NCBI RefSeq assembly: GCF_958298935.1
Contig: NC_084931.1
Coordinates: 14,783,334-14,847,333 of the forward strand
Origin: Phragmites australis
Lineage: Eukaryota; Streptophyta; Magnoliopsida; Poales; Poaceae
DNA length: 64,000 bases
Reading direction: 5' to 3'
This document shows positions 34,901-47,089 of the stretch, piece by piece. The number at the start of each line of letters is the position of its first letter. Position 1 is the first letter of the stretch. The notes under the pieces were generated by a model. The model saw only the letters and a program-made list of their open reading frames with translations. It had not been told where the DNA came from and did not search any database. The position numbers and the translations under genes were made by a program.

Positions 34901-35363
34901 AGTAACGGCCGAAAGAAATATCTCCTCACCAGTTCTTCAGTCAAAAAGGAAACCTTCCCGTGGAGCAAAACTCGTGGGACAAATTTTGTGTCAAACTATA
35001 AATCCTAAACAACCCATTTTAACTGGTTTGAACCATAATGCCTAAGCCAATTTCAAACTAAAATTCTTCAAAGATGCTAGCTTTTCTAACTTGTGGTAAT
35101 TATTATGCCTTCAAAATATTTCCCAAAAATTTGGAAAAATTCATTTATATTCTCCGCATGTCATATACTAATTTCTAAAATTGTTTCCAGCCCTATGTTG
35201 TATAGTAATATTGTGAGTTCCTTAACAATACACTAATTAACATTGATTTTCACAATTATGTTTAACTGAAAATGCAAGCTCATAAATCACCAAAACAATT
35301 AAGCATGATGCCAATAATGCTTATGATGCTTAATGACATGATTAAGTCTTTTGGGCTGTTACA
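31903..35363 (-). mobile_element. Solo LTR, 3461 bases, with perfect target site duplication
   Basis: The unit begins TGTGAGGAACCG and ends GGGCTGTTACA on the plus strand. Directly outside both ends is the same five-base sequence, TGCAT (31898-31902 and 35364-35368). On the minus strand it starts TGTAACAGCCCAAAAGAC, a familiar LTR start in grasses, which sets the orientation. There is no second copy of its ends inside, so it is a solo LTR left by recombination of a long-LTR element. The interior has a GC-rich stretch (34140-34900), a 12-base G run near 34557, and a 16-base repeat of TTGACCCGGGTCAAAA around 34190-34230. No retroviral-type gene is present. Confidence 0.9.
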
Positions 35364-35368
35364 TGCAT
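35364..35368. repeat. Target site duplication, right copy (TGCAT)
   Basis: Five bases immediately after the solo LTR, identical to 31898-31902. Confidence 0.88.
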
Positions 35369-36505
35369 CACACTTAAAATAATTAATAAAAGAACATAGT
35401 TTAGAACATAATTAAATATAGAAATAACTTCAGAATATGGTTCAAAACATAAACCTATATACAACATGAATCCCTAATAGGACTTTGAGGATTGAGCTTC
35501 AACAAGACACATGCGTTTCACTACAATCTAAGTAAAAGAGTTGTCTTTATACATCTTCTTGCTATCATCAGGATTAGACACCATCCTGACTAACTCAGTC
35601 ATATATTAGAACCAAACAAAATTGCTTCCAAATCTCTTTCTCTTATTAAGTCTTATTAAGTAAGAGATGACGATTCAAATTAGTCTTACAGTTTGCAAAA
35701 ACATCTTCTTTGCGATGAACACCAATAAAGAAATTTTCATCAGAAATAAAAGACATAAGAACACGATTCACAATATAAGTTGAGTCCACAGTGGTGCCTC
35801 TCATAGTAATGAAGAACCATAGGACCAAAATTGATGCTAAGCATCATGACAGTGGAAACAGGCATAGAAACAACCCAATCCTCCTAGTGTTTGATAGCAA
35901 TGAATAAAGACCTATTTTATTACAGATTTGGGACACACGACAACAACACTCAATACATAATGCTTGAATCGTCGACTAGATCTTGAACATCCTCGCAAAA
36001 TCAAACCCTAACAAAGAGTGGAGTGTCAAACAAACTCCCCAAAAATGGACAAATCACTCAGCCAACCGAGTAGGTTCAGTACCAAACAGAGTAAAATCGT
36101 CCGAATAAGACCTTGACCTCACCCTTATGGAAGTGGATTGGATGACAATGGGGGAGACTAGTACCTGGATGAACTTAGTCGCTTTATTGAGGGATACGAG
36201 CAGTTTGTAAAAAAGGGTAATGGGAAGAGGAGAGCGAGCCGTTAAATTTAAACTAGAACCCGAGTCTTTAACTACAGATGGTTTATTATAGTAATTTATC
36301 TGTGTCTATCATACAGACACAGATATATCTTAGAATAAATTGTCTGTGCAAATATCATAGCCATGTTTTTCAAAAATCCGTCTATATCTGTATAATAGAA
36401 ACAGATAGATTTGTAAAAACCGTCTGTGAGTTCTGGCACACCTAGACGACCGGTCTTGTTAAAGACACGTCTACTTAGCAAACGTCTTTAGGTATTTTAT
36501 CAGTG

Positions 36506-38826
36506 TTGGATTCTAAGAAATTGTCTCTATTATTCCGTTTGTTGTCACTACTATGACAGTATGAAATGTGCACCAGTTTCAAAAGGTGGCAATATTTTGA
36601 ATCTAGGAAAACCAAAAGACAACGGGAAACAATATTTCATCATCATAAATGATGATGCGTTGTCCTGTGCAAGTGATGACGACATATAGCTAGGAAACCC
36701 GTTGCCTATTTCCATGTTTCACTATTTACCACTTTATCAGGAGACTGAAAAAAACTTGTCCACACAGCAGCTATCTCAAGTATACAGAGCCACGGTTGAG
36801 AGCCTCGGTAATCAGGCAGTTTCGAAATCAGATGCTAAGTGCCTCACATGTTGATCAAGGTTCAAGAATTCGTTTGACAAGCAAAAACGGGAGGTCAACA
36901 AATTTCTGGTTTTTGCTAATATTGGAAAATGCAGTTAAAATTCGGCGAGAATTCAGCTGAATTCAACCATCCGGTCGAATCTACAATTTGGTAATCGATC
37001 GAATTCAACCCAAAAGCGATCGAATTCTATCAAAAACCGACCGCATTTCCCACATTTCATTTGTACTCTAAATCCGTTTGAATTTCATCAAGGTTTTATC
37101 GAATTTTAGTAAAGTTCAAGAAAAACCAAAATAATAGCTAAAATTTGTAAAATTGATAACTAATTCATCTGAGCTTCAAATCAAGTGAAAAAAATTTGGT
37201 TGGTTTCCTTGTAACATGATCTACATGATAAAAGTATTTATACTCATGAAAAAGTTATATATTTTCTATGAGAAAATTTATTTGCTAAACCTAGTTAAAT
37301 GCATAGTTAATTATTTGCTAATCCAAAAATCATGAAACCATTTTTAGTCTTCTTACTTGGGCCTCTATCTTCTAAAAATACATGAAATCATGAAATAGTT
37401 ATTGTAATATGCATCATTGAGTAAATGTGTTGCAACTAGATTATTTCATGACTAATCCATCACACCCAAAAATTAGTGAAACTACTTTCATTAGTTTACT
37501 TAAACAATGCTTTGTGTAGGAAAAATAATTGTATACAAGATAATTTCATGACTAATCCATCACACCCAAAAGCACTGTAATGGAGTGCGCTAGGATGGTC
37601 CTGAGATCATTCTAACCATATTTCTTTCATTTCGTTCCTTTTCCGATTCCCTTCCCTGTTTTTACTCCTTTTATTTTCTTTCATCTCCAACAACTTCTCT
37701 TCGAGAGGAATCACGAAGGGAAAGGAGAGAGAATCCCATCCTGAAGGGAATGACCTAGGAATCCCGTCGTGAAAAAAACCGTGAAGGGAAATCGTTGGAG
37801 CGCTGAAAAGAACGAAAATCTCTCCATGATGGAAATCTCGCCCTCGAAGGGAATCCTTTAGGCGTGGCCTTAGGCTGGATGAAATAATACAACGAGCTGT
37901 TACAAATATTGCAGTACATGGTAGGACCTATGTCCCACCAAAAATCCACCTAGAATGAGATCTAAGGTATTCTCAGGGCAATTGATCCAAAATACCCTCT
38001 AGGAGAGTTTCCTTTTCTTAATTACCCTATAAAATATAGCTATGACAAATTTCCTTCTCTTCCCCACATGTGTCACCATTACTTAGATTTTGCATCTTGA
38101 GATTGATCTTCACTTAGAGGTGAGTCAGGACTGACCAACATTAGGCCGAGCCGACGAGCCACGCCCAGGGTTCCATTCAAAATCTACTTAATAAAAATAC
38201 TAGATCAAGCCTCACCTTGGATGCCACTCTCGATCTAAATACATGCCCCCTACTCCTCAACAAACTCTGGCTGAATTATTCACAGCATGCTCTCAGTTTA
38301 CGGCCTAGGTCCGCCCTAGAGGTGAGTCCGCATGATTAGGCCTTCCATCAATCCCACAGCAACTGTTGGTTTCACGAATAGAGGTGAAGCTACAGTAGCC
38401 CAGCAGATTACCAGAGTGCACTAGCATTAGAGAAAAAAATCTCAGTTATTAGTAATTCAATTTCACATGTACACCACTGTTTGGCTTACATATGCTGAAA
38501 TGCGCACTCGGATCACTAATCACTAGGCAACTAGATTACCAGCCGTGCGCGCCCTTTAATTTGCATTTGGAATAATCTTCCTGCTTTACAAAGTAACATA
38601 ATGCTGATTGCACGAGCACAAGGAACTTGATGAAGCTGGACTGATCTTGCATGTTCTGTTGTGATTTCCTAATTTGATCATGAGTGCTACCTTCTTTCAC
38701 AAATAAGTAATATTTGGAATTAATTTGAATTTCAAATATAAGTCTACCCATTAGTTTTTTTTTATACTTAAGAAATTATAATATTGTGAGGATGTATATC
38801 TAATGGTAGTTTTCATATGGTTGAAC
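36506..38826. other. Intergenic between CACTA elements
   Basis: No gene is supported. A 33-base direct repeat (37439-37471 and 37539-37571) is listed separately. The purine-rich segment at 37690-37880 has repeated GAAGGGAAT motifs and may be a decayed MITE. Confidence 0.45.
37439..37571. repeat. Direct repeat of 33 bases, 100-base period
   Basis: GATTATTTCATGACTAATCC at 37439 recurs at 37539 as GATAATTTCATGACTAATCC. Both continue to ATCACACCCAAAA. Confidence 0.9.
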
Positions 38827-39339
38827 CACTACTACAACAATAGTTTTTAGAGGTGGGTGATAACTCATTTTCAAAGGCGTTTAGCCACCCGCCTCTAGTC
38901 GAATGTCTGTGAAAATAGACGATTTTTATAGGCATAAAAGAGACCACGTATGGAAACCTATTACTACAGGAGGTTTAATTAAGTAACCGCCTCTGGTAAT
39001 ATGTTTTCATAGGCAGTTGCTTCAGACCGCTTCTGCTAATAGGTTTTCATAGGCGGCGCACTTTATCATCCTCTTGTAGATAGATACAATACCATAGGTA
39101 GGTGACATAAGGACCTGCCTATGGTACGCATTTCATTCCAAATTCGAAATAGGCATATATTTTATTCCCTTCAGATTTTAACACAGATTTTTAAGACAGA
39201 TTAACATTTCAGATTGCAATAACATTTGAACACATGTTTCAACACCGCAGATTTCAACACAATATTTACATCACAAAACAATATTAAACACAAGTACAAA
39301 TAATAACTCAACTAATAGACCTAAAAGTATTGTTTCCTC

Positions 39340-39500
39340 ACCTATTCACAAAGCCTTAGATAGCAAGCTAATTTATCTCTGTGGCCAAAGAACCTACCAT
39401 TCTTGTGGATGATTTGGATATTATGCATGATGAACCGACACATGTCACGTTAGATGTTTTTGATATCGTTGGTGAGCGAGAAGTTAGTACATTCGATCCT
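39340..39500 (-). pseudogene. CACTA-associated Ulp1-like protease C-terminus, remnant
   Basis: The minus strand reads IECTNFSLTNDIKNI, then after a stop RDMCRFIMHNIQIIHKNGRFFG, resembling the C-terminal block of the Ulp1/C48-type proteases carried by plant CACTA elements, where CRFIM and a FF or FHD motif recur. The catalytic His-Asp-Cys region is not seen. This rests on a short motif, so confidence is moderate. Confidence 0.45.
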
Positions 39501-41207
39501 CTGTACCTGTAATGAAAACACAATTAAAAGAGTTAAAACACTAGTGACAACAAAAACAGTACTAAATAAGAATGTGCAAACGCTTTGGTTAGGGCAAAAC
39601 TTTGCTTTTCAGGAAATCAGAAAAACAAGAATTTTGGTCACATGTCAAATAATTCTGATCGCAGTAATAACATATATTTGCAATATAGAATTGTTCTAAA
39701 ATACAGAAATAATGTACACCAGAATACAATACATCATGTTGTTTGAGCAGTACATGATTCGTCATCTCTCTGCACCTTTCATGCAAACTAAAGGTCTGGT
39801 AAAATGCCTGTGCTTATGCTAGTTGCTCTACAGTCAAGCTCATGCTCTACTGATTACTTACGATAATTTGTATGTCACTTGTTTCTTTATCGTCTTCTTT
39901 TTAAAGACTGCTTAGATTTTTACTCTAGCTTGTTAAAATGTAGTTGCGCTGCATATGACCCTTCGCATGCGGAAGAAAAACTCAGCCAAATGATTGGTTT
40001 GACCTTCACCGAGAATGACTGGTTTTGCAGGGATTTCCAGATATAAGATATAGCACCAAATGCACTCCTTTTGCCATTTTAATGTGCTTGTTCGTAATTT
40101 TTCTGTCTGTCCCTTTTTACTAGTTGACACTTAGATGAATATCATTTAAACTTTATTCTGTATTTGAATACCTTTCTCTACCCTCTTTTGTAAATGATAA
40201 CCGTTCTAATATTTTTCTGCAGTCTTTTATATTTGAATCGACCAGCTTCGTAGTCTAATAACTAATTATCCCGTTCTGTTGCACCAAATCATTTCTTATT
40301 TGAACTCAGCTTTCAAACTAATTGATCTGCTTGTTTCATAATTGTAATACCGCCCGCTTGATGTGCTCCAGCGATTCTTTCATGGGATAACGCATATAAA
40401 GTTGCCCATATATTGAACACTGTTGAAACACTCAAGTCAATTAAACACACACTAGAGCCTCTGTGTGTCCTACGCCATATGGATAACGCATATGTAGTTG
40501 CCCATGTATTAACCACCCTGTACTGTTCTGTACAGAATGTTCCCAAGCAAGCTGCTCCTTAGGTGTACGAACATGATCACATCACATAGCAAGAGGTCCA
40601 TAACCACCATCGTGTGGCAGATGTTCAATGTCTATGAGGACGTATTCACTTACCGGGAGGGCATGACGACTGAGGCTCGAGTTGGACGGCGAGTCGACGA
40701 CATGTGGATCAAGGATGATTCTGATCAATCTATTTGAAGACGAGTGTTTCTGCCATTCATTTAGAACAAGTCAAGTAATAGAATTTCATCATCGAGCATT
40801 TGAAAAAGAAGCTAAAGAATCAAGAGCAACATATGCTCTTATCAGATTTTAAGGGAAAAAATAGGCAAGTATAAGCATATGTTCTTCTCAGATTTTATGG
40901 AAAAAAAGACAAGTGCTTATGTTCTTCAAATTGCAAGTCCATGTTAATCGATACTAGCTTCTTGATACATATATAATTGCCAGCTTTCATTAGTTGGCGA
41001 ATCATGTATTTGAAATTAATGGGGTATTGGGTGTAAAATGTAGGAAATTGCAATGCACTGGCACTTTACTTAGTATCTATGATGTACCTCTTGAAATTGT
41101 CTTTTCTTTGCTACTAAATTGCATCTACCTCTTGGAAGATGATATAAGAGCATATTTAATAGGGTGCTTATAGTCTGTCCATATATCACATCTTTTCACA
41201 TGCGGAG
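39501..41207. other. CACTA interior without recognised gene
   Basis: AT-rich sequence with short reading frames only. The 66-codon frame at 40537-40737 matches nothing I know. Confidence 0.4.
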
Positions 41208-42184
41208 TGTTGGAGCAAGAGTTCATCTTGCCCCAACAAGTACGGCGAGAGTTCCTTCTAAGGAGTAGACTCAAGCTTGGAGATGAAGTTTAAGAGGAAG
41301 GAACACCACGAATGTATTGATGGTAGAAAAAATGGATCGATCTGGGAGGAGTATCACAGCGTGACTTAGTGTGTTTTCACCTCTGTGTCTTTTTGCTATC
41401 AAGCTCATGTGTTAGCGCAGGACCATGGCTCCTATTTATAGGGTTGTGCATAGCTTGGCGTATAAGTTATCATAATGTACAAATATCTAGGATCTGACCG
41501 ATTTACTAGGCCTTATCCCGGATAACTACTTTCTACACTATCTGCGAGATAAATATCCACCGTAGTAATTATCGTAGTACCTGCACCCTGAAGGGGGCCC
41601 GGTCGCCAACTGCGGCTCGGCGTCGCACTGTCAGGGGTGTCAGAATAGCCTCCATTATGCCGGGGTGTCAGAGCGGCGTCCACTAGACTAGGCATTCAAT
41701 GTCGGTCACCTCCTTGCAGGCAAAATACGACCGGTGCTCCATTTCTAACAGATCTTTCCTAAGGCCTGATGACTCACCCAGTAGCCTATGGGAAGCCGGC
41801 CCGAGCAGCTAGAGATAGGGGCCTCGGGAGGCATGGCTCTGGGGGTGAAGTCTTTGGGAGGCCGGACTCCAGAAGGCCGGGGCTTTAGGAGGCCGAGGCT
41901 TCGGGAGATCGAGTATTTGGGAGGCTGAACCTTCGGGAGGCAGAACTCTAGAAGGCTAGGGCTTTGGGAGGCCGAGACTTCGAGAGACCGAGCCTTTGGG
42001 AGTTTGAGGCTTTGGGAGGCAGGACTACAAAAAGGCCAGGGCTTCGGGAGGTCGAGGCCTCGGGAGACCGAGGCTTTAGAAGACCGAGCCTTTGGGAGCT
42101 GGGCCTTCGGGAGGCCGAGGCTTCGAGAGGCCGGGCTGGTTAAGCCAAGGGGTTATCGGGGGTCCTTAACAATGACCCCTAACA
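41208..42184 (-). repeat. 3' LTR of the Tat element (977 bases)
   Basis: Starts TGTTAGGGGTCATTG at 42184 on the minus strand and ends TTGCTCCAACA at 41208. It is preceded on the minus strand by GCGAGGGGCTAC, a plausible polypurine tract. It retains the segment lost from the 5' LTR and has the same CGGGAGGCCGAGGCTT array (41840-42140). Confidence 0.92.
41433..41440 (-). promoter_or_regulatory. TATA box of the Tat LTR, present only in the 3' LTR
   Basis: TATAAATA on the minus strand, in the context CCCTATAAATAGGAG. The equivalent segment is deleted from the 5' LTR. Confidence 0.75.
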
Positions 42185-42696
42185 GTAGCCCCTCGCGAGG
42201 GCGGTCACCAGAGCGGTCGGCCCACGGTTCCTTCGGAGCAGGGCCCCCGCCAGTCCCTGGCTTGTGGTTGATGGCTCGTGGTCCAAGTATTGCTTGGCTA
42301 ATCTTGGAAGGTTTAACCCAGGTGATTGGAACGATACGCTGGATGACGTCAGCAACAGAGGGCATTGAATGTGCTCTGGGGAAAGGCACGATCCTGCCCT
42401 ATCAGGCGGGTGTGGGACGTGTGGTGTCTTATCATTGGGGGGTCATGGGGGTCGGTTCCGCTCCCCCATGATTTTTGCTTGGCAGGCGAAAGGACTGGGC
42501 ATGCGCCCGCCGGCTAGGGGGGCAAGTTGCTCCTTATTTGTAGAAGGAGAGGGATTGCCAGAGTGACCCTTTCGCCAACTCCTCATTCTCATCTGCCTTT
42601 GTCTTCAACATCTTTTGCTTTGCGCGAGTCGTCCTTTGATCCCTACTCTTCCTCTCTCTTGTAATCCAGTGCCTTTTGCCATCCTCCTGTGGTCGT

Positions 42697-45635
42697 ATGG
42701 CTAGCTCGAGTACCCCGGGTGGGGCCAGAACTCAGGCGGCGAGTGAGATCGCTGGAGTAGCTGCGGCGGGGAGCCCTCAGGTGGCGCCGGTTTTCCAATC
42801 TTTGATGGGGCTGCCGCCAGGGGTGGAGCTCCGGCGTGCCAGCAAAAGTCACCACCAGCAAACCACCATGCTGGGGGCTTCTGTCATCTATGATGAGGAG
42901 TTCGACCGGATAGTTAGGGAGGGGAAGATTCCCTCCAGAGCCGTCGCTCAGCCCCCGCTGAGCGAGGAGGTCTCGAAGCCTCTGGCCCATGAGGTCGTGG
43001 TGTTTGATGCCTTCTTCGAGGTAGGCCTGGGTTTTCCCTCGGTGCCGCTGCTCGAGGAGGTGCTTCGCCACTTCTACGTGGAGCTCCCGCAACTCTACGT
43101 CAATGCCATTGCCCGCTTGTCTACCTTCGAGTGGGCCATGCAGGCGTAGGGGTGTGAAGGGAGGGCGGAGTTCTTTGTGGCCCTCCACTTTGCCAGCTGC
43201 CAGTCAAAGCTGATCAAGGTCAAGGGGATGAAGAGGCCCCTTAGCTTTGGGAGTGTCAACTTCCCGATACGGCCGCTGTATCGCGATGCCTTTCTGGCGA
43301 AGGGTATTAATGGTTGGTGGTATACCCGCTAGTTGCAGCGGTGGTTCTATTACAATGTTAGCCCTGCATCACCCCTTCCCTCCATGAACCGGGATATTGC
43401 ATATGTTCCGAAGCTAGAGCCAGAGATTACGAACAACCAGTTCACCTCACGGCTGGCCCTTCTCCGGAGGGTGGCCGAAAAGATGAGCACGCGTGACCTC
43501 ATGGAGGAGTTCACCATGTTGCGCATTCGGCCCCTTCAGGCGGGATAGAATTGCGTCTTTGAGAAAGATGCGGAAGAGTGGCCGAAGGTGTACTACGGCC
43601 CGCCCGTCAGTACTGGTAAGTTCCCCTTGTAGTTTGGTTTTTGATCTACCAATGTGAGCTGTCTTTTCCTTCCAGAGAGCTGCCTCCCGCTGGAGCACGC
43701 GGCGGAGATCGTGGAGGTGATCCTGGGCCCCCTACTCTTGCGGAGCGGGAGTGGTGGGTGACCCTATCATGGAGCTAGGAGAGGTACAACCATGTCTTCT
43801 TTTATCTTAGAGTGGGGGCTCCGGCATGGCGGGATCCACCAGAGCCTAAGGCCATTGGAAAATGAGCACGTGCAGCCCCTCCAATCCATGCGAGGACACT
43901 CCAGGCCTGGCGGCCTTCTGCCTCCGGAGGCTCACATACCGGTTCAACAGCCGAGTCGCCGGAGGTGCCCCTGGTTTGCAAGAAGCGCCTGAGGCGGGTT
44001 TGGAGTGTGAGCGACCTGTCCGGAGGTGATGGCCAGTGTGGCGGTGATGATCGGGGGAAGGGCTGGGCCTCCCCGGATATTGTGGGTCATGGCTAGAGCC
44101 AATGGAGAGGCGTGGCATCCGTGGACTATGATTTTGGTATTGTCGGTTCTGACATCGAGGACGTTATGGGTCACCCTGTAAGAGGTTTGGAGGAACTAGG
44201 CGGGGCGTGGTTTGCTTCGTTAGCCATATCCTGCTTCGGTCGTGCACCGGGATCTTGATTTGTGTTTCCTTGATTTTTTTTGTAGCAACCCTCGAGGTGG
44301 ATGCGTCCTTAACTCCACTCCTCGAGGCCCCAGAGGCCCACCAGGGATTGGGGACTCCCCCGGAGTGGTCTCTGAAGGCCATCCCGGGGGACGTGGCTTT
44401 GTTTCTACAGAGCCCTGAGGCAGCTGGTGACCTGCCCTTGGTGGCTGGTGCTAGAGACACTGTGCCCACCGCCGAGGGTCCCTTTGGAGCAGTCAAGGGG
44501 AGCCCTGGCCTTGGGGTATTGACCCCGGACGACTTCGTGCTGTGCTCGGAGGCGTCAAGGGCCTTTGCTGTGGCTTCATCTCTTCTCCGGAGTGGAGAGG
44601 TCGAGCAATCGTTAGCCTAGCGTCCTTTAGAGGAATTGGAGGCGCGGTTTGTAGTGGCGGCCCTTTAGGTCAGTAGTTTTGGTTACGATTTGTCCTTTTC
44701 TGAGTAGCTCATTATGTCCTTTTCTTCTTCTGTTGTGCCTTGTAGCAAGTAATTTTGATGAGGGCACTGGGAGGTGAGGCACGCCAGGCCTTTGCCGCGG
44801 CCCGTGATGAGGTTGAGGGCCTTCGCCAGGCCTTGGAAGAGGCCCGAAAGTGGGCGGAGTCTGTGGAGCGTCGTCTTTAGGAGGAGATGGCACTTCGCGA
44901 GCGTGCGGAGGCTCAGGAGCGGAAGGCTGCCAAAGACCTCCGGGAGGTGAGGGAGTTTGCTGATGGGTCCAACACAGCCCGTGTGTCTACTGAAGGCGAG
45001 GTTGACACCCTTCGGGCAGCGGTGGGTAATATGCAGCGAGAGATGGAGGAGGCTCAGGCATCAGAGGGGCCATTGCGTTTAGAGTACCAGCAGTTAACGG
45101 TAGTTACGTCGGAGGTGGCCCGGATTACCTCTGGTGCTTTGAGTGGCCTTGGGGCTTGGTGCCTGCCACTGCCCTCCGACTCGGAGGCTTCGGTTATGCC
45201 ACTCTTCTGGCTTCAATCTGCTGCGAAGGTCATGGTTAGAGCCACGGAGGTCTATGCAAGGTCCACGCTCATGTGGCCACTGCGCTTCAGCTGACCCTGC
45301 TGCACCAAGCGGGGGTTGGTCCCTTCGAAGCACTGGAGTAGCAAGTGTCGGACTCTGTGGTCGAGGGCTTTCGGCTAGAGGCACCTCCGGCGGAGATTCG
45401 CGCAGCCCTGGAGAGCTTTCGTCGTGGTGTATGGGCGAAGCATGGCCGAAGCATGACATTGCGCTACATGGCCGGTCAGGGGACTTCGGTTGCCTCGGGG
45501 GTCCTTTGCCCGGGTTCTTCGTTGGGATGTCCGGTCCTTCACCCAAAGTCTATGGGCATTTCGTGGCCCTTTGGAGGTTCTTCGTCTAGTGTTGTTGCCT
45601 CACCGGAGCAATGCGTGGATGCCCCGGAGGTGTAG
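42697..45635 (+). pseudogene. Antisense gene of the Tat element (gypsy-type putative transposase domain plus coiled coil), spliced, broken
   Basis: Opposite to gag-pol. ATG at 42697 begins MASSSTPGGARTQAASEIAG and leads into the PF04195-like domain (VIYDEEFDRIVREGKIPSRA, FFEVGLGFPSVPLLEEVLRH), then PLYRDAFLAKGINGWWYTR and FYYNVSPASPLPSMN. In-frame TAG stops at 43147, 43331 and 43546 fall where Gln, Gln and probably Trp would be expected. Introns with GT-AG ends are visible at 43616-43675, 44178-44285 and about 44668-44745. The last part is a coiled coil (EGLRQALEEARKWAES, EVDTLRAAVGNMQREMEEAQ). The function of these antisense genes in Tat elements is not established. The transposase label of the domain is historical. 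Confidence 0.82.
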
Positions 45636-46569
45636 CTCTGTCGCGGGCTGTCTTTTGTTTTCTTTTCTTTCCCGAGGGGGGGTCAAGTTTCAGCTTGTTG
45701 ACTATCCCCTTCTGCTTCATGTATATAATCTTTTCCTTATTTGATGGAACCATGCCTGTCTTCCTGTGGTTTGCCTGTGTTGTTTCTGGAATGTTTGTGC
45801 CTTTGAGTTTAACTGGAGTACGATCTGCGAGTGTAGGTATGGCGGCCCGAGGCGGAGGATGCCTCATCCGTATCTTGGATAGTGCCTCCGGGGAGGGATC
45901 AAGTACGTCCGGAGCGTTGGGGGCTACTCCATCCGTTTGACGGTGGAGTCATTTTGTTATGCCCCACGATTCTGAGGGGCGTATTGATCCGTAGGTGGCC
46001 GCTGATGTCTTGGTCAAGGTCGAGCTGGAGGATCCCCTTGTGTCTGCTTCGGATGTATATTTTGTTGGAAGGGATGACTGGTGTGTAGCCTGAATCACCT
46101 GGGAGGTTGCCAGCTCACGCTTCCTACAATGCTTTGTCCTTCCCCGGGGTTCTGACGAAAGAGTGCCTTTAGAAATCCTTGAGTTTATCCTAGATGAGGT
46201 GAAGGGGGAGGAGGCACAGGCCACGGAGACCTTGTCAGAGGTGCAGGAGGAGGAAGAGCTGGACTTCTTGGTCTTCAACTCAGATCCTTTCCCTGCGGAT
46301 CCTTCGTCTTCCCGAGGCTGAGTCTCCGTTTTGGGCAGTAGCTCTTTTCGCGGAGGGGGCTCGCGTTGGCCTCCCATGCGCAGTTGTCGGGGACGACTCT
46401 CCAGGTCCCGTGGTGTTCCCGGGAGGCATGGCAGTCGGGCACCCTTGTCTTCCCGTAGTTCTTGGAGTTTTAGGTTTTCAAGATATCGGAAGGGTCAGAT
46501 GCTTTTGACATGGAGACTTTTTGTAGTGTCGGTGTCGGGGGGTTAGCCCTCCGCCATGTTAGGTCAGCC

Positions 46570-47036
46570 AGGCCTGAGAAAAGATTGAGGGTGTTATGCA
46601 TGTCTGGTATGAAGGCACTACCTTCAAGATACCGAGCAGTCTTTGCCTATCCACCATTTCAAGTTTGCTAGGTCCAAAGGATGACGGATGGAATGCCTGT
46701 CCAGCACGGAGGCTTAGGTCTTCAAGATGCTGGAGTGGTCTTTGCCTATCCACCACGTAGGTTAGCTAGACCTTAAAGATGGCGACGGAATGCCTGTCCA
46801 GCACAGAGGCTTATGCCTTCAAGATGCTGGAGCAGTCTTTGCCTATCCGCCACGTAGGTTAGCGAGACCTTAAAGATGGCAGACGGAATGCCTGTCCAGC
46901 ACGGAGGCTTATGGCTTCAAGATGCTGCAACCGTCTTTGCCTATCTGCCACGTAGGTTAGCAAGACCTTAAAGATGACAGACGGAATGTCTGTCCAGCAC
47001 AGAGGCTTATGCCTTCAAGATGCTGGAGGGTCTTTG
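46570..47036. repeat. 98-base tandem array between integrase and the antisense gene
   Basis: The marker GAATGCCTGTCCAGCAC recurs at 46691, 46788, 46886 and 46984, giving periods of 97, 98 and 98. Each unit also contains TTCAAGATGCTGGAG, TCTTTGCCTATC and CCACGTAGGTTAGC. There are nearly five units, the outer ones more diverged. It lies downstream of pol in the element's own orientation. Confidence 0.93.
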
Positions 47037-47089
47037 TGGTTTTTTTTGGGTACCTTCAGAGAGGACTGAGCCTAGGGCCCCCTATACAT

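Larger units (their letters stand above)
31446..36505. mobile_element. Second CACTA-type element, interrupted by a solo LTR
   Basis: Starts CACTACCTCGAAAAGAG at 31446, followed by CAGACGG-type subterminal repeats. The right side carries the complementary CCGTCTG repeats (36365-36480) and ends TTTTATCAGTG at 36505. Removing the inserted LTR leaves about 1.6 kb, so it was non-autonomous. A 3-base target duplication is not evident. Confidence 0.5.

Noticed and set aside
40537..40737. 66-codon plus-strand frame as a captured gene fragment
   Set aside because: No recognisable motif and no splice context; isolated within CACTA-derived AT-rich DNA.
42004..42471. 155-codon plus-strand frame at the 3' LTR
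   Set aside because: It translates the GC-rich LTR minisatellite and the adjacent polypurine region; not a gene.
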